Notes under the pieces: generated by a model | What the model was told of the DNA's origin: nothing | The model's input: the letters and a program-made list of their open reading frames with translations, nothing else | The model's database searches: none | Translations under genes and position numbers: made by a program | Shown: positions 1 to 58,600 of the stretch, piece by piece | Numbering within the stretch: the first letter of the stretch is position 1 | How the letters are laid out: every line of letters starts with the position of its first letter | NCBI GenBank assembly: GCA_037577475.1 | Contig: CM075197.1 | Span: 14,769,018-14,833,017 of the forward strand | Source: Chaunax sp. Z400 | Lineage: Eukaryota; Chordata; Actinopteri; Lophiiformes; Chaunacidae | Direction: 5' to 3' | Length of the DNA: 64,000 bases

Positions 1-171
1 GATGTGACTGACTTGTAATGCATTCTGTTTCTTATTTTGCTTAAATGATGAATTAAAAAAAAGCAGATGATGTACTCTAAGATCCTAAATGTCCACAACC
101 ATACCAATAAAGTACTGCTCACTTCACTGTGATGCTACTAAATACAAAATGTGCCTCGCTTATCCATCCAG

Positions 172-45737
<45,566 letters not shown>

Positions 45738-48700
45738 CCTCTGGGGATGGGGGAGAAAAAGGGGGGAAAAGAATTGATAGATGGACCAAAATATCGAGAT
45801 AGTAAGCTCTGAGCCAGAGCACTGACTGACTGCCAAGGGAGACCATGATTCTTTCTTTCTCGTCTGTTGTTTTTTTTCCTCTCCACTGCTTGGCATGTTG
45901 CAGGGACAGTGGGCTAAACGAAGGGACAGGTGTCAGGAAGAAGGGATGAAATAAGAATGCTGAAGCAGGATTTGGAGAAACAAGTGGAGATAACAAACCA
46001 CCTCCATGTTCTACTTGCATTGTTGTTGCATTCATTTCTTGATGCCAAATAAGACCAATCTCAAAACTGCAGTTTTTAAGGATGCAAGCAGTAGGGATGG
46101 TGACACTCGTCTTTCTGTGTGTCTTAAATTATGCCTCTGGCAATGAGCTACAGCCACTTACAAGATGTCAAGAGTTGCGACTCGACAAAAGACACTTTAC
46201 GGTGAGAGACAAAAGAACAACCGCTCTTTTCCTTTTCTTGTTTTTATTTTTATTTTTTTGCTTCTCAAAGATAACTTGAGTTGGGTTAGCTACAAAAAGA
46301 TTCAAATCCAACCCTCCCAGCCACCAGATGAATATTGATGAGTTCTATCATCTGTGTTTTTAAATGAGAACAAAATTGACAATTGAGCCTCCACCTGTAT
46401 GAGGTGAGATGGCTAAGTGGGTGGGAGAGTTGGGGAGTGTTGCACGGGGTTGACAAGTCCCTCTGTCAATATCTAGAGGACAGGATGGGTGTGTTGGGGA
46501 TGTTTACACCCGTCCCTGGAGAACACCCTCCTCCCAGAAAACAATTTAACTAATCTCAACCTATGACCAATGAGAGAAAAAAAAAGGTGGAGATGGGTTT
46601 CAAAAACAACAACAAACAAACTAGTAACTGTTTTCTGCAGTATTTCTTCTTCTATTCCTGCTTCTTCTTCCTGCTTTCTTCCCTCTACTTCTTCAAAACA
46701 TTGAGGCTTGAATTTTCCGTTGCACCCCAAACACCTTCGTTTTTTAGACTTGCGGTGCGGAGTTGTACACCCTGTGGAATCCTGCATGAATTATACAAAA
46801 AATAATAATGATAATAATAATAATAATAATAATAGAAACAATGAGAATCTCTACTGTATGTGTGGGAGGGGGGGCTTTACTTGGTCATTTCTGTTGTAGT
46901 CATTAGAGTTTCTCTCCTTTTAGTGAAATGCCTTTTTGTTTCTCTTTCTCTCTCTCTCTCTCCTCTGTTTGGCATTCCTCTCTCTGTACCTTCATTTACT
47001 CAAACTTCTAAAACTGAAGGCTACAGGGAGACTGGATAGTCACTGTATCTATATCTAGAAGGAACAGAAATTATTGTTGCTTGCTGCCAGACGTCGGCCA
47101 CTGATACAGCTGGAATTTATAGCTTTTGTGGAAGTAACTTTTTGTATTTTGGTGGTAATCCTAAAATGATAGACTGGGAAGCAGGGTAGAGCAGATAAAA
47201 GATGTGGTTTGCATACTGGTGAATAAGCATGAAAAACCAGTGACATCTCAAAGTCTTCCAGGGTTTGGGATTAAAACAGAAACACTAGAGAGAAACAGTC
47301 GAACAGAAAGATGGAGAAAGGAGAGAAACTCTTTGTCTTTGTATTCTTTGTTATTGACCATAGTAATTGATAAACAGATAATATAATAATAACATAATGA
47401 TCATGATGATCATGATAATGAGACAGATTCTCCATGTTTAGTCTTATATTCTGTTCTGTATATTTGTTTTATTTTAAGCTCGGCTAATCATTTGTCCAAC
47501 CCTGGGGTGGAGTTCTGATCCACAGTTGCATTGTGGGAGAATGAAACTGCAGGAGAGTAAACATGAGTCAGAGAATTTAAACAGTGGGTGAGTTTGATCG
47601 AATTTTAATTACATTTGGTAGTTCCACATGCATCTCTGCATTTACATTGATGAGTCTACTCTCCTGCAGATGCTAAAGCGAAGCTCCACCACCGCTTGTG
47701 ACCATCTGGTGGCACTATACGACAGTGTCCGTTCACTTTTTGGACCTCTATCTTAAAGTTGTTGCTCAGTATCAGTGCACCAAGAATTCAGTTAAGCTCA
47801 TTCTCTCACTTGTAGACCACCCAGTCCGTGCTCACCTCATGTAAACACAGGTGACTGAATGGCATGGTCGCATAATTCAAATGGGTTGGAGAAAAGATGT
47901 CTGGGCCTTGCCAAAGTCCTAAAAAACACTTTTATGTGTGTATCATACCTATTTATCTTTCATTTCTTCCTGTGTGTTTCTCTGCGTGCCTCAAACTAAC
48001 ACTTGTTAATGCACACCACTGTCAGCCCCAACATCATTATGATTTTATTTATTTGACCAACATTTTTCCTTGAGGCCTATCACATTTTGACCAGAGAATG
48101 CACCAAAAAAAAAGAGAGAAAAAAATGCCTATTAGTGTCTTTCCAACCTCAGTGGAATGTCACAGACAAATTTTTTTTCACGTCACTACACTTAAAATCA
48201 GAAAGCACACTAGGTATGTAGCTCTGGTTGAGGTGTATGTGGGTGTAAGTGTTTTTTTTTTTTTTTTGGTTGCGTGTATGTACAAGGATGAGAGTCTTTC
48301 TGATCAATTTTGATGTTTTGTTTTTGTGCTTGCTTTGCTTTCTGTTCTTTATCTCCATTTTGAAATCTTAAAAATGTTTTAGTCGGATCATTGTAAACAA
48401 TCTTCAACTCTGTGTGTTTGTGTGTGCATACGGGTGTGTGTTTGTGTGTGTATGTGATGTCGGTAACCCCCTGAATGAAACATGCAAAGCCACAAACATA
48501 CACGATCCATCTTTGTGTCTATGCTGCAGTGAAATCCACTAACACGCTGATTAACACAAAGTCTTCAAAAAGCAATGTAAAGCCGCTACTGAGAAAAAAA
48601 AAACAACGTTTTTTTAAGTACAAAAGATTTAAAAAAGGAAAAAATATCTAGTTCCAGAAATGCATGTGCTATGTGCATGCTACACCGTGGGTTAACAGTC

Positions 48701-48880
48701 ATCTTCAGGACATAAAAGAAAAAGCAGATTAATGAATTCAGAGGAATAAAAAAAGACATATAAATAGATAGATGTTTTTAAAAAGCAATGTTTCCTTTTT
48801 CCTTCTATTTTTGAGAACAAAAAAGGTTAAAAATGGAAAAAAAAAAAGTCTAAAGAATAAAAACACGGAAGAGACTTTGG
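45738..48880 (+). other. cacna1a: probable cacna1a 3' UTR
   Basis: No coding exon follows the stop. The stretch is A/T-rich with an ATA array (about 46,801-46,835), a (CT)n run near 46,947-46,961 and several A runs. The right end is inferred from the poly(A) signal candidates below; transcript data are lacking. Confidence 0.45.
48745..48861 (+). terminator. candidate cacna1a poly(A) signals
   Basis: AATAAA occurs at 48,745-48,750 and at 48,856-48,861. The second is followed within 25-50 nt by GT/T-rich sequence (ggtctcgtttgttttcctct), a good downstream element. Other AATAAA-like sites may also be used. Confidence 0.4.
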
Positions 48881-51150
48881 TGAGAGTCGGTCTCGTTTGT
48901 TTTCCTCTGTAACATGGTGTTGAGACACAACACGATGTTCAGGACACCATAAAAAGAAACTGTTTTTAATGGGGGGAAAAAATACTATGTAAAGAAAGTA
49001 CAGTTCAGAAGACGGTGTATTCTCCCTTCTACTTTTTGTGGAGTTCAGAGGGTGCAGGAGCTAGCCAAATCTGATGATGTACTCATTATAGTTGGCTGTG
49101 GAATCTTTGATCTCTCACTCACTCCCTCTTTCTTTCTCTCTCTCTTAATTCTCTCTCACACTCTTATCTGTCACACTTTCAACATGTCTCACTGCTATTT
49201 CTACCAGTGCATTTTGTAATTCCAAACAGAATTCTTCCTTAAGAATAAAATCCAGAGAGAATGCCCACTGCTTTGCCTCATTTCTTTGTCTGTCTGCTAT
49301 TTGGTGCTGGACAGGAAATGTCCAGCGGGTTTTCTTGATTTCTTTTTTTTTTAGATGAAAACAGCAGCCTGGAGACAGAATTGGTGGGAGTGATGTGACT
49401 AAACAGTGCATGTAAAGGCTATAAAATGGAAACGGTGAGCTTTAAGGCGCTTAACAAGTTCTGTAGATCTGAGAGGAACTGCAGAATTGGGTGATAATTC
49501 TCTGTGCGTTGGTTAAGAGACACCTTTCACATTACACGTGTGTGTTCCATTGTTAGTATTAATATTTGTCAAGCTTAAACAAAGGGCTGATGAGGAGACA
49601 GTGAACTCTGAGTGAATTGTGCTCATATGTATTGCAGTCATTTTTTATTCCATTTCATTTCCAATTTTTTTTTTTTTGCAGGTTTGAAAAAGCATAAAAT
49701 TCTCAGGATCTTACTGAATGAAGACCAATAATTCATTTAAATTATCCCTTTGCATATCTGAGGAAAAAGTTCAACTTTAAACATAAAAAAAATACATTAA
49801 AATGATTTAAATTACCAAAATATCAAAAGGCAGTATATGGGAAATGTGTACATAACGTTTTGTGAAAAGAAATATGAGCATTTTTGAGTTATGCCCCTTC
49901 ATCTGAGACAAAAAAAAACCAACCTCAACATGTAACCAGAGGAGGGAAAAAAAAGAAAAAAAATTCTTAAACAGCATAAGGTTCCACTTCAGTACTTGGT
50001 TGCTGTGTGTAGAAAAGTGTGTGAAAAAAACAAACAATTTATGAGTTATGCTCTGAAGATTACGCGTGACGGAAGAACGGGATGGACAGAACCTCCTCGT
50101 TTTGTTTGTGGTTTGGGATGAATAAGAGGTAAGAAAATTACATCTTAATCATGCAGAGGACATGGAACATGTCAGCATATTCATTCACACAAGAGGGAAT
50201 AGAAAAGGAATGATGGAAGTTCGACTTGGATGAGAGGGCGAACACGTGTGTTGGTGTAATGTGTGCGATGGCGTATATTCACAGGCATGTCCTGACGGTC
50301 CTGACCACCCCTTCCAACCCTGTGTACACAGACAGGGCGCTTTAGTTTCAGCTGGAAGAATAAGCAGCACAATTGGGGCCTCATGGAGCTCACTCAGGCA
50401 CTTCCCCCCACATTCTTTCTTGTGTTTTCCTGGCCTAATCCCCTCCCCCTCTAACGAGTGAATCCTGGTGGACCACCTCCGTAGTCTGTGGAACATTACA
50501 TTCCAAAATTTACAACATAATCTAGTATGAAGGCCCTATTTTTTTTTTTTTTTTTTTTACGAAGAAACAAAGTTATATAAAACAAACTGAATTTCCATGT
50601 GGTCTGCTGCAGACTGACATTGCCCAGTAGTAATATGGTGCTCTGTACACCCTCCATCTCCATATGACACCCAAATCTTCCTCACTCACTCATATTAGGT
50701 CCAGTTCACAAATACTTAATTTTTTAACATAACCTTTTGCATCCTTTCTGCTGGACCTGAACCAAAAGATTATTTGTCATTATAGTATTTAGGCCACAGT
50801 AAAAAAGAAAATAGTTAAAGCCCTTGCATATTTTGATTGGTCCCAATGTGTGGCTGGTAGACAGCTTTACAGCCCTCCTTACTCTTTGGATTGCAATCTG
50901 CTGATTTGTCCCCGTCTTTGTTCTGCATTTGTGTGTTGAAGTTGTGGGAAGGAGGCAAACTTCACACCCAGACCAGTTTCCTCTCACATACCGACACACC
51001 ATCTTTAACAGGTGATTTCTTACACCAAAAGCAAATCCACAACCAGCATCACACCCCACCTTTTAAATTATAGCATGACTCAAGAGCCCGGCTGTCACAG
51101 CCCTCTTTTGAATACATGTCCTGTTAGAAAATGACACACTACTCCAAATT
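48881..51150. other. intergenic region between cacna1a and ier2
   Basis: No gene seen. It contains a copy of the repeat family described at 52.4-53.1 kb (49,700-50,125), a T run near 50,540-50,560 and otherwise unremarkable A/T-rich sequence. Confidence 0.6.
49700..50125. repeat. diverged copy of an internally repetitive element (copy 1)
   Basis: Shares ttctcaggatc, atatcaaaaggca, tttttgagttatgcc, catctgagaca, ccacttcagtacttggttg and gacagaacc in the same order as 52.4-53.1 kb. Confidence 0.7.
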
Positions 51151-51600
51151 AAGTACAACATTGTTTAATAAATACAGAGGTAGTTTTACACTTGAATTCA
51201 TCAACACTTTTTTTCCATCTTCTAGCAGAACTCAACACGAACATACGACGTCATATCTGACCAACAACCTTTTTCAACCTGTTTCCTAAACAGACTGGTG
51301 TAAATATAGAAGAAGTTCAAGGTCCCATCCAGACGAACCAGTTCCTTCAGTTCCGCCTTAGGCCGGTTGAAGTCAGTTTATTTATGAGCCGAGGCCAATA
51401 ATTAGGCCATAAGTCACCACATCTACGACGCACCTGCTTCCGGGATCCCTGTTAACATGCCCGAGCTTGTTCAGAGGCCTGCTTGGCGCCTTCGGGACAC
51501 TGTCCCGGGTATACATCCCAAACAGCCCCGGAAAAGACCCACTGCGAGGCGCGTTCAGCCTCAGAGGCTTTGCCGAAAAATGTATTTACGGCGCAGGATT
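51150..51600 (-). other. ier2: probable ier2 3' UTR
   Basis: On the - strand, AATAAA lies at 51,378-51,383 and ATTAAA near 51,164-51,169. The latter is next to an ATTTA motif, typical of unstable immediate-early transcripts. Which end is used is unknown. Confidence 0.4.
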
Positions 51601-52179
51601 TCAACACGCTGCAATGGCTCTGTGTAGAGGTATGGGTGTTGGAGGTGCTAGCAAGTCACTGCTGCAATTCACATAGTCCATCAGAGGGGAGTTTACAATG
51701 AGCTGCTGGGGGCTGGTTCTCTGTTCAAGTTTTGCCTTTTTACACGGTAGAAAGTCCGGCGCTACGGCTGCTTTGGCCCGTCTTTTTCTCGAGTGCTGCC
51801 CCGGACCAGTCGGGCTCAGGTTCTCCTTGTTCTCTGCGCCGATACGCGCTCGTGCATAACAGCGCTCTGCGGGGGAATCTACGTCCTCCTCTCGCGTTGA
51901 AGTCAGAGGTGTTCCGGTGGCGGGCGAAGCAATACCCTGGAGCTCCGGGTGGATGCCATCAGGCCCCGCGGTTGTCTCAGACGTTTGGTGTTGTTCACAT
52001 CCTGATGCAACAGTTTCGGTCGTCGCTTGTGCCGCATGGTACATGTCCCGGGCGGATTTCATCACCCGAGTCAAGAGGAGGCTCCGGTGGAGACGGAGAC
52101 CCCCTCGTTGGGTGCGCGAGCTGTACAGTTTCCCCAAAGCCACGACCATGATCCTCTTGGCCTCAGCGCTGACCTCCAT
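51601..52179 (-). CDS. ier2: immediate early response 2 (IER2-like)
   Basis: Intronless gene for a 192-residue nuclear protein; the ATG is at 52,179 and TGA at 51,603. IER2 is an immediate-early product induced by growth factors and stress and linked to transcriptional control and cell motility. Seen: the N-terminal IER-family domain MEVSAEAKRIMVVALGKLYS, then RTQRGGLRLHRSLLLTRVMK and SARDMYHAA. A low-complexity acidic/Ser middle follows, then a bipartite-like nuclear signal (RKRRAKAA, then CKKAKLEQR near residue 145), ending RAIAAC. Residues after about 50 are poorly conserved, as in the family. IER5 also has this domain, but the MEV start, short length and position next to cacna1a and nacc1 favour IER2. 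The coding sequence is CpG-rich, unlike its surroundings. The start is the only ATG that preserves the conserved N-terminus. Confidence 0.93.
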   Translation of the reverse strand: MEVSAEAKRIMVVALGKLYSSRTQRGGLRLHRSLLLTRVMKSARDMYHAAQATTETVASGCEQHQTSETTAGPDGIHPELQGIASPATGTPLTSTREEDVDSPAERCYARARIGAENKENLSPTGPGQHSRKRRAKAAVAPDFLPCKKAKLEQRTSPQQLIVNSPLMDYVNCSSDLLAPPTPIPLHRAIAAC

Positions 52180-52298
52180 GACACAGTTTGTTTAGAAACT
52201 AGTCTAGACAAGCCAGAGGATAAGGTTTGTGGAGTCTGTCCCTCGTCACTGAGTTCATACACGGATACTACACAAACTCGAGCTGGCCCAGGACAAGT

Positions 52299-52320
52299 AC
52301 TTATAACCTCGTTGACGTCA
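52299..52320 (-). promoter_or_regulatory. ier2: ier2 core promoter: CRE and TATA-like box
   Basis: A consensus palindromic cAMP-response element, tgacgtca, lies at 52,313-52,320. Just downstream on the - strand is a TATA-like ggttataag (about 52,300-52,308). This predicts transcription starting near 52,275 and a 5' UTR of about 95 nt. A CACCC/GC-type box (about 52,348-52,357) and a degenerate CArG-like ccatatga lie further upstream. The layout suits a CREB/SRF-driven immediate-early gene. Confidence 0.6.
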
Positions 52321-52429
52321 CTCCCTCAGTTATCGTCATATGGAAAAGCCCCACCCACCAGCTGCAACAACTGGTTAGCCAACTGTGGCTATCAAGCTCT
52401 GAATGTACAGCTGTTCAAACACAAAGTAG

Positions 52430-53110
52430 AACAAGCATGAAATATTTAGGATCCTCTGCCACAGGTGCATTTCATTGAAGAAAGACAGAAAAAAGTTATT
52501 TACAAAAAGTTATTGTCCCTGTTAATTGCAATTATAGTTAATTGAATATGTGAGAAAAAAGCTCAATTTTCAAAATAAAACAAAAATAAAGAAAAGACTT
52601 AAAATTTCTAGAATATCAAAAGGCACCTCATAAAGTTTTGTAAAAAACAAAAAACAAAACAGTTTTTGAGTTAAGATTCGATAACCCTCATCTGAGACAA
52701 ATCCCACTCACGGAATGAGCCTAAATTCAACTTGTAACCATGGAAATGAAAATAAATAAATAAAGTACAAACAGTCAATGTTCCCAAATAGGAAAAGGCG
52801 CCACTTCAGTACTTGGTTATCTATAGAAAGTTTTGCAAAAAAATACTGAATAGTATTTGAGATCTGCTCTGGAAACAAAACCAACCACCAGAATGGGCCT
52901 AAGTCCAATTTGTAACCATGGAAACAAACAAAAAAATCTCTAAATATCAGAAGACACCACTTCATGTTATGATTGGTGTGTGTACAAAGTTTCATGACAA
53001 AATATTCAACAGTGTTTGAGTAATGTCCTGGAACAGAAATGTGACAAACAGATACGGACAGAACCCACTCCTATATCCCCTCCTCACTTCGTTTGTGATG
53101 GGGGACAGTA
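52430..53110. repeat. internally repetitive dispersed element (copy 2, fullest)
   Basis: Three diverged units of about 120-140 nt follow each other. Each has a copy of accatggaaa (or a relative), a block like atcaaaaggcaccactt, then a ttttgagttatg-like block. It ends tacggacagaaccc and cttcgtttgtgatgggg, a terminus common in fish repeats. Related copies lie at 49.7 and 54.8 kb. Confidence 0.75.
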
Positions 53111-55640
53111 GTAAAGATGCGTAACTGTGCAGAGACAACAGAACACATATGATATGATCCACAAACATGATGGAAAAATGAAAATTAACATCACAAACAC
53201 TCCAAATATGTCTTATTTGGACAATTCCACGTATTTTATACATGTTACATAAGCAGGTTACCACATGCAGACAGCTCTGGACTTTGGACTAGCACTCCCC
53301 CCCCCCCCATCTTAAAGCCTTGGATTTACCAAAACTAGGCCACACATGCACCTGTCAATGCACTGGATATAGGCTACAGATCCTAACTCTAGGTTTGGTT
53401 ACAAGTATGATTGGCTAACTTTAATAGTCAAAGCTAAATAAGGCATTTCACTTACACTTTCACCTCACTTAGACTTTGAATTGCATTTTGAAACTGAGAT
53501 TTTTTTTAAATGTAGTCACCTAAATACTGTTCCATCACCATTTAACCAAAAATTTAATTTGGGTCAATTTATTTATTTATTCCTTTGTTTGATTGTTTGT
53601 TTGCTTGGTTGCTTATTGTGTTTTTTGAACACCTTCAAACTTCATTTAGAGAGCATTGAACTCCAGGCATCCTAAAGACCCGACTATCAATTAATCCAAA
53701 CACTGAACACACAAGTCAGGCAATTTGAAATGTTTAAAACAGGATTCAAGATCATTAACAAATTCTAATTTGACCATAATTTATTTATTTCATAGGGAAA
53801 TCGAGCAGCAGGAAAAGTCTAATCTGTGAAAGGCATTTCTGTCTATGTTTAGTCTTTCTCATATCATGGATGAATACCATGCCACTGCTCTAGTTATCTG
53901 CAACAGGCAGCTTTCAACAGTCCCTTAACTGCAGTGTCACCCATCCCCCGACTCTGTTTCCTTTTGCAGGAAAAAAAAAAGATGGGGGTGGGGGTGGAGG
54001 TTAACAGAGAGATGCCCATATTAGGCACATCCTGCTCCTGAGGCACACGCAGAAGAAAACCCATGACGCGGGCGGGAGCCCTTGTTTCCTGAAGCCATAT
54101 AAAGTAAAAGCAATAAGGATTGCGTCAGGGCTTTCTACTTTCCTTAAGCCATTTTTGGGAAATGGAATCCATTTGTGGATGTATTACGATCATAAACTCC
54201 ATATTAACTGTATTCTTAATATATGGTTACTACTCAATTAATGATATCAATATGATAACTATAAGCTATAATTTGTTACTCCTGAGCGCCAGTTTCAATG
54301 TGTGTCACAGATGGTGATTTCACAAACACCCTTTTTCCAAGCTGCCCTGTACTTGCAGAGGAATGTGTGGTATGCAGGTGATTGTGTCTGGTGTGGCTGC
54401 AGTACAATAAAACAAAAGGTCGCAGGCTAATGTTTCCATTTTTTTTTCCAAATGCAGTAAAATGACTGAAAAGAAATTTGTCTGAGTAGGACTGCATCAA
54501 AATCAGAAGGAACCACATGAAAGGACGTTTTAAAAAACTAACATGAAATTCCTGTTTTTACCATGATAATTTTAGTTGATATTAAACATGCAGTCTGTTT
54601 TTCATAGTGACCAACAGTCTTAACCCCCCAATGATGTTGTACTATTTATGGTTAAGTTTCAGACCATTATTGTTTTTCAGTTTTGATTGCTGTAAAATTT
54701 CAGTCGAGAAATAGATTGAAGAGTGCCCCCCTGTGGTAAAATTGTGGAATTGAAGCTAAATAGTGGAGAATGGAGTCCATACTTCAGGAATATGAAATAC
54801 TCAGGATCCCCTGCCAATGGTGCATTTCATTGACAAAAAAAACCTATTACTGAATTGGTTTAGTAGCATTTAGCAATACTATCATAAGTCAAGTATTAAT
54901 ATTTTTTTTAAAAAGCTACTCCGTAGTCAGTCAACATAAAATAAAAGCATGAAATACTCATATCTCTGCCTGAGGTATATTGTAGAGAATTAACTTCCAA
55001 GTTTGTGATGTGGAGTCAATTAGTTATCCCTTACTTGCAATTTTCATTTGCATATCTACGAAATTGGTTTCTAAATAAATAAGTTTTGTGATTAAAAAAT
55101 GTAAGAATTTTTGAGTTATGTCCAGGAAACCTCATCTGAGACCAATCATACTCATAGAATGATCTGACGTTCAACTTGAAACCATGGAAATGAAAAAAAG
55201 AAACAAAAAAAAAAAAGCCTGTGCTCCACATCTGGTGAATTACGTAACCACTGTATTGCGCTGGTAAAGTCCTGACTAGTACATTGTGCCTTTAAACATA
55301 CAACATAGCAGTGACATCACAACAAAAACTGACCTGAAGACGCTGCGAATACATTTTGAGCACATAAATGAACCTAAATTAATGTGGGGATGCTCATGGT
55401 TTTGGAGGCATAAGCATCAATTTCCTATTTCTCAATCAATCTCAGTGTGGTCACAGTAAATTCATTACGGTTCACCAGGAAACACCTTTTATTAATTCCC
55501 AATAAGCATGAGCCATAAAGGTGCAGTTGTGGTGACTGAACTCATTGCTTATTCATCTCAGCAAAACGTTCCAGGACTTGAAATAGCAACTACCAGTAAA
55601 AAAAAAAGGAAAGAAAAAAAGAAGCTATACAGAAGTTGTT
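53111..55640. other. gene-free stretch between the ier2 upstream repeat and the nacc1 3' UTR
   Basis: Includes a C run (about 53,297-53,308), a third copy of the dispersed element (54,785-55,200) and A/T-rich sequence. No gene recognised. Confidence 0.6.
54785..55200. repeat. diverged copy of the internally repetitive element (copy 3)
   Basis: Begins gaaatactcaggatcccctg and ggtgcatttcattga, matching 52,443-52,477. It continues with tttttgagttatgtcc, catctgagacca and accatggaaatga. Confidence 0.7.
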
Positions 55641-58600
55641 ACAAATCTTTTATTCAGATATTCATTATTTATTCCATTTTGACATTTTCTCTACGATTTG
55701 TATTTATTTTACAGTCGTTAATGTGCAATTACTTTTGATAATGTTGGGTCACAGTTACAGGGCTTTCACAAAGTTATTGGCACTTGAAACACAGAAAGAA
55801 TAGGATGAGTAGTAAAGGATGTCCACTGACACTACAGGGTCACAGAGGGTGGGGAGCAGGGGGCAAAGACATGGACAGACTAATTACTGCACAGTTTGTG
55901 AAGAAGCATTGTTTCTGGGTAAATATATACCTCATGCTGCGAGTGCACAACACACAATCTGAGCTCTATGTGTGCATCTATATATAATATACAGTATTAA
56001 TCTATACATGTGTATCATCATATTTATATATGTACTGTTTAGTGACAAAAGGTTCCCCATGCCGTGGCCACCTTATCCATTCAAGTGTGTAGGTTTACAT
56101 GTTTTGTGAAGTGTAAACACATGTTTTATGGTACAGATATTATAATTTGTTCAGAATGTACTGGGGAAAAAAAAGAAGCTATTCTCAAAAGTAAAAACAC
56201 AAGAACACTCACACACCTATTCACATGACACACTGTGCAAGTAGGCTGTGAATGAGGGACTTGACCAATACATACTACAGTTAGCTCTCAGGCTTACTGT
56301 AACCACATTTATCTCTACACAACTGATTAGAACACAGACCCGAAACCCGCGTCTCTAGGCCAGGTGCATGAGGGGCAACAGCAGGATATTCTGACTGGGT
56401 TAATGGTGCATTGTGGACATTTCTGGACGAGGGTTGAGCGGCCGTTGTCGAAGCAGACTAACATGGCTTCATTAGAATCAATGCAGATTCACCAGTGATA
56501 TTTCAGAATCAGAATGGAGAATAAGTCAGTCAGTGGGTCACTGTGTAACATGGCAACTCTAAGAAAGTCATTTTAGCCCTTGCTGTTTCTTGCTTTTCAA
56601 ATCTTTTTGATTCCTGTGGGATACTCACTGTATTTTTTTTTTACTCTGAATTCTCTAAGATGTCTGTGAGGGACACAAGAACAGTCCTGCAATAGTGGAA
56701 CTAAAGTCGAACATATGAACAGTAATTTGCCTACTGTCACACTGGCTTTATGCAGGAACACTGACAGATTTAGTTAAGAATATAACTTAATTGCATTGCT
56801 TGACTGAATGTTCCAAACATTCTCTCCATTAAATCTAGAGGTCTTGGTGATTAGACTTGAGAGCATTTCTCTTGGTCCTTTAACCCTGTACACAAAGCTG
56901 TTATCCAGGAATCTGGTATTATAGTGGATTTATTTAGATCTTAAGTTTGTTGTTTTTCAAATCTATTTTCTGTTTAACATGATGTGATAAAGGGAATATG
57001 TTCAAATAAGACCTGTCTGAGGCTAATTTAAGCACTGTAATATATATGAGAAAAAAAAGGTTGTGTAAACCTGGCACAGTTTAAAGTCTCTAATCAAATT
57101 AAACAAACGTATTATAAATCAGATCTAATTACATAAAACCACTGCTTCACCTCTTACAGTAACACATGAAGAAATGTGAGGAGATGAAACATGACACCAG
57201 CTGGATGATGGACAGGAAGCACAACATCTTCAAAAATACTGGAGGTAAGTGGGGGAGGGTGATCATGTGGCATCTACAGTGAAATGCAAAGCTAAGTGAG
57301 GTTTTGTTGTCTTGCCCTTAGTGGGATACTTACAAGCGACTTCTTCTGTCCATATAACATTTAAGTAAACTCATCCATATAATTTGAATCAATAATGAAA
57401 ATAGACTGAGCTACATCTTTCATGCCTCTACTTACATTTTCAATAAGATTGACTCAACTGCCTTGGAAAGAGAAGCATTAATTCCTTCCCAGTTCGTATG
57501 CTGTACCTGTCTTCAGAAAAACCAGAACCTCTCCAGAAGTGTCTTTGAGAGGCAGAAAGTAATCAGTAGTCTGTGAGACCATTACAGGTAAAGAACACAT
57601 TCCTACAGTTATACCCAGACCACCTGCAAAGGAATAATGAGTCCCCGGGGGCCTGCGATCTACAAGTCAACGTGCATTTCAAAAGCTTCTTGCAAACAAA
57701 CTTTCACATAAAACAAAACAAAAAAAAAAGGTAAGTTGTTAACATTTTAAAATCAGACACATCCAGCAACAGAAAGGAAGAACACTTGGCATTTAACTCA
57801 ACTTGAGACTTGTCTTGATTGTTTTAAGTAGGAGTTTGTGCTACTTCTAAACAAGAAACAGGTGGACGTGGGAGAAAAAAAAAAGAAGAAATTCCACCTA
57901 CTGGGGTTCAATTGCTACACAACATTTCTCAAAAAGGTGCATGAACCCATGGTTCGTCTCATTAAGGTGCAGAAACCTCCACTCTACCTGTCATGGAAGG
58001 TGCAAAATCAAAGAGGTGGTGCATTAGATACATAAATAAGCAACATACCAAAAGACAGCCACACAATACAGACCTTCGTTTTCTTCTTCTTTACCAATGA
58101 ACTGTTTCACACACACATGGATAGTACCACAAAATGTATTTGCTTCGAGCAATATTGCTTCCTCATGAAATCGCTGTACCTACCAGGATTCTGCTTGAGT
58201 TCAATTAAAAGGCACATTCCAAATATTCCATATTGTTTTTTCCTTTTGCATTTGCACAAAAATGTCAGCAGTTTTTTTTTTTTTCCTTTTTAATCATTTC
58301 AATACAAAGAAGAAACTAGCTGAGTTGTCAAATAAATACATCAGTCTTGAAATTTGTGGGCCAATGCTTTATCAAAGGAGGCGAACGTTGCAGGTTAACA
58401 ACCTGACAAGAAATGGTTATCACGGACCCTAACCCTAACAGTCAAGCCAGCTGAATCACTCTTATTATTCCTTATAAGCTTGTGAAGAGAAGATGAAATG
58501 CTTCAAATTTAGCAGTTCAACTGCTCATTCCATCACTCCGCACTGTCAAAAAGATAAAAAATAAATGACTACGGTATGATAAGACTGCGTTGTCATACTC

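Noticed and set aside
51732..52440. Open frames of up to 139 residues on the + strand across ier2
   Set aside because: Complement of a CpG-rich single-exon gene; the - strand frame carries the conserved IER domain.
58428..58442. Telomere-like ccctaaccctaac
   Set aside because: Only two units, in ordinary flanking DNA.
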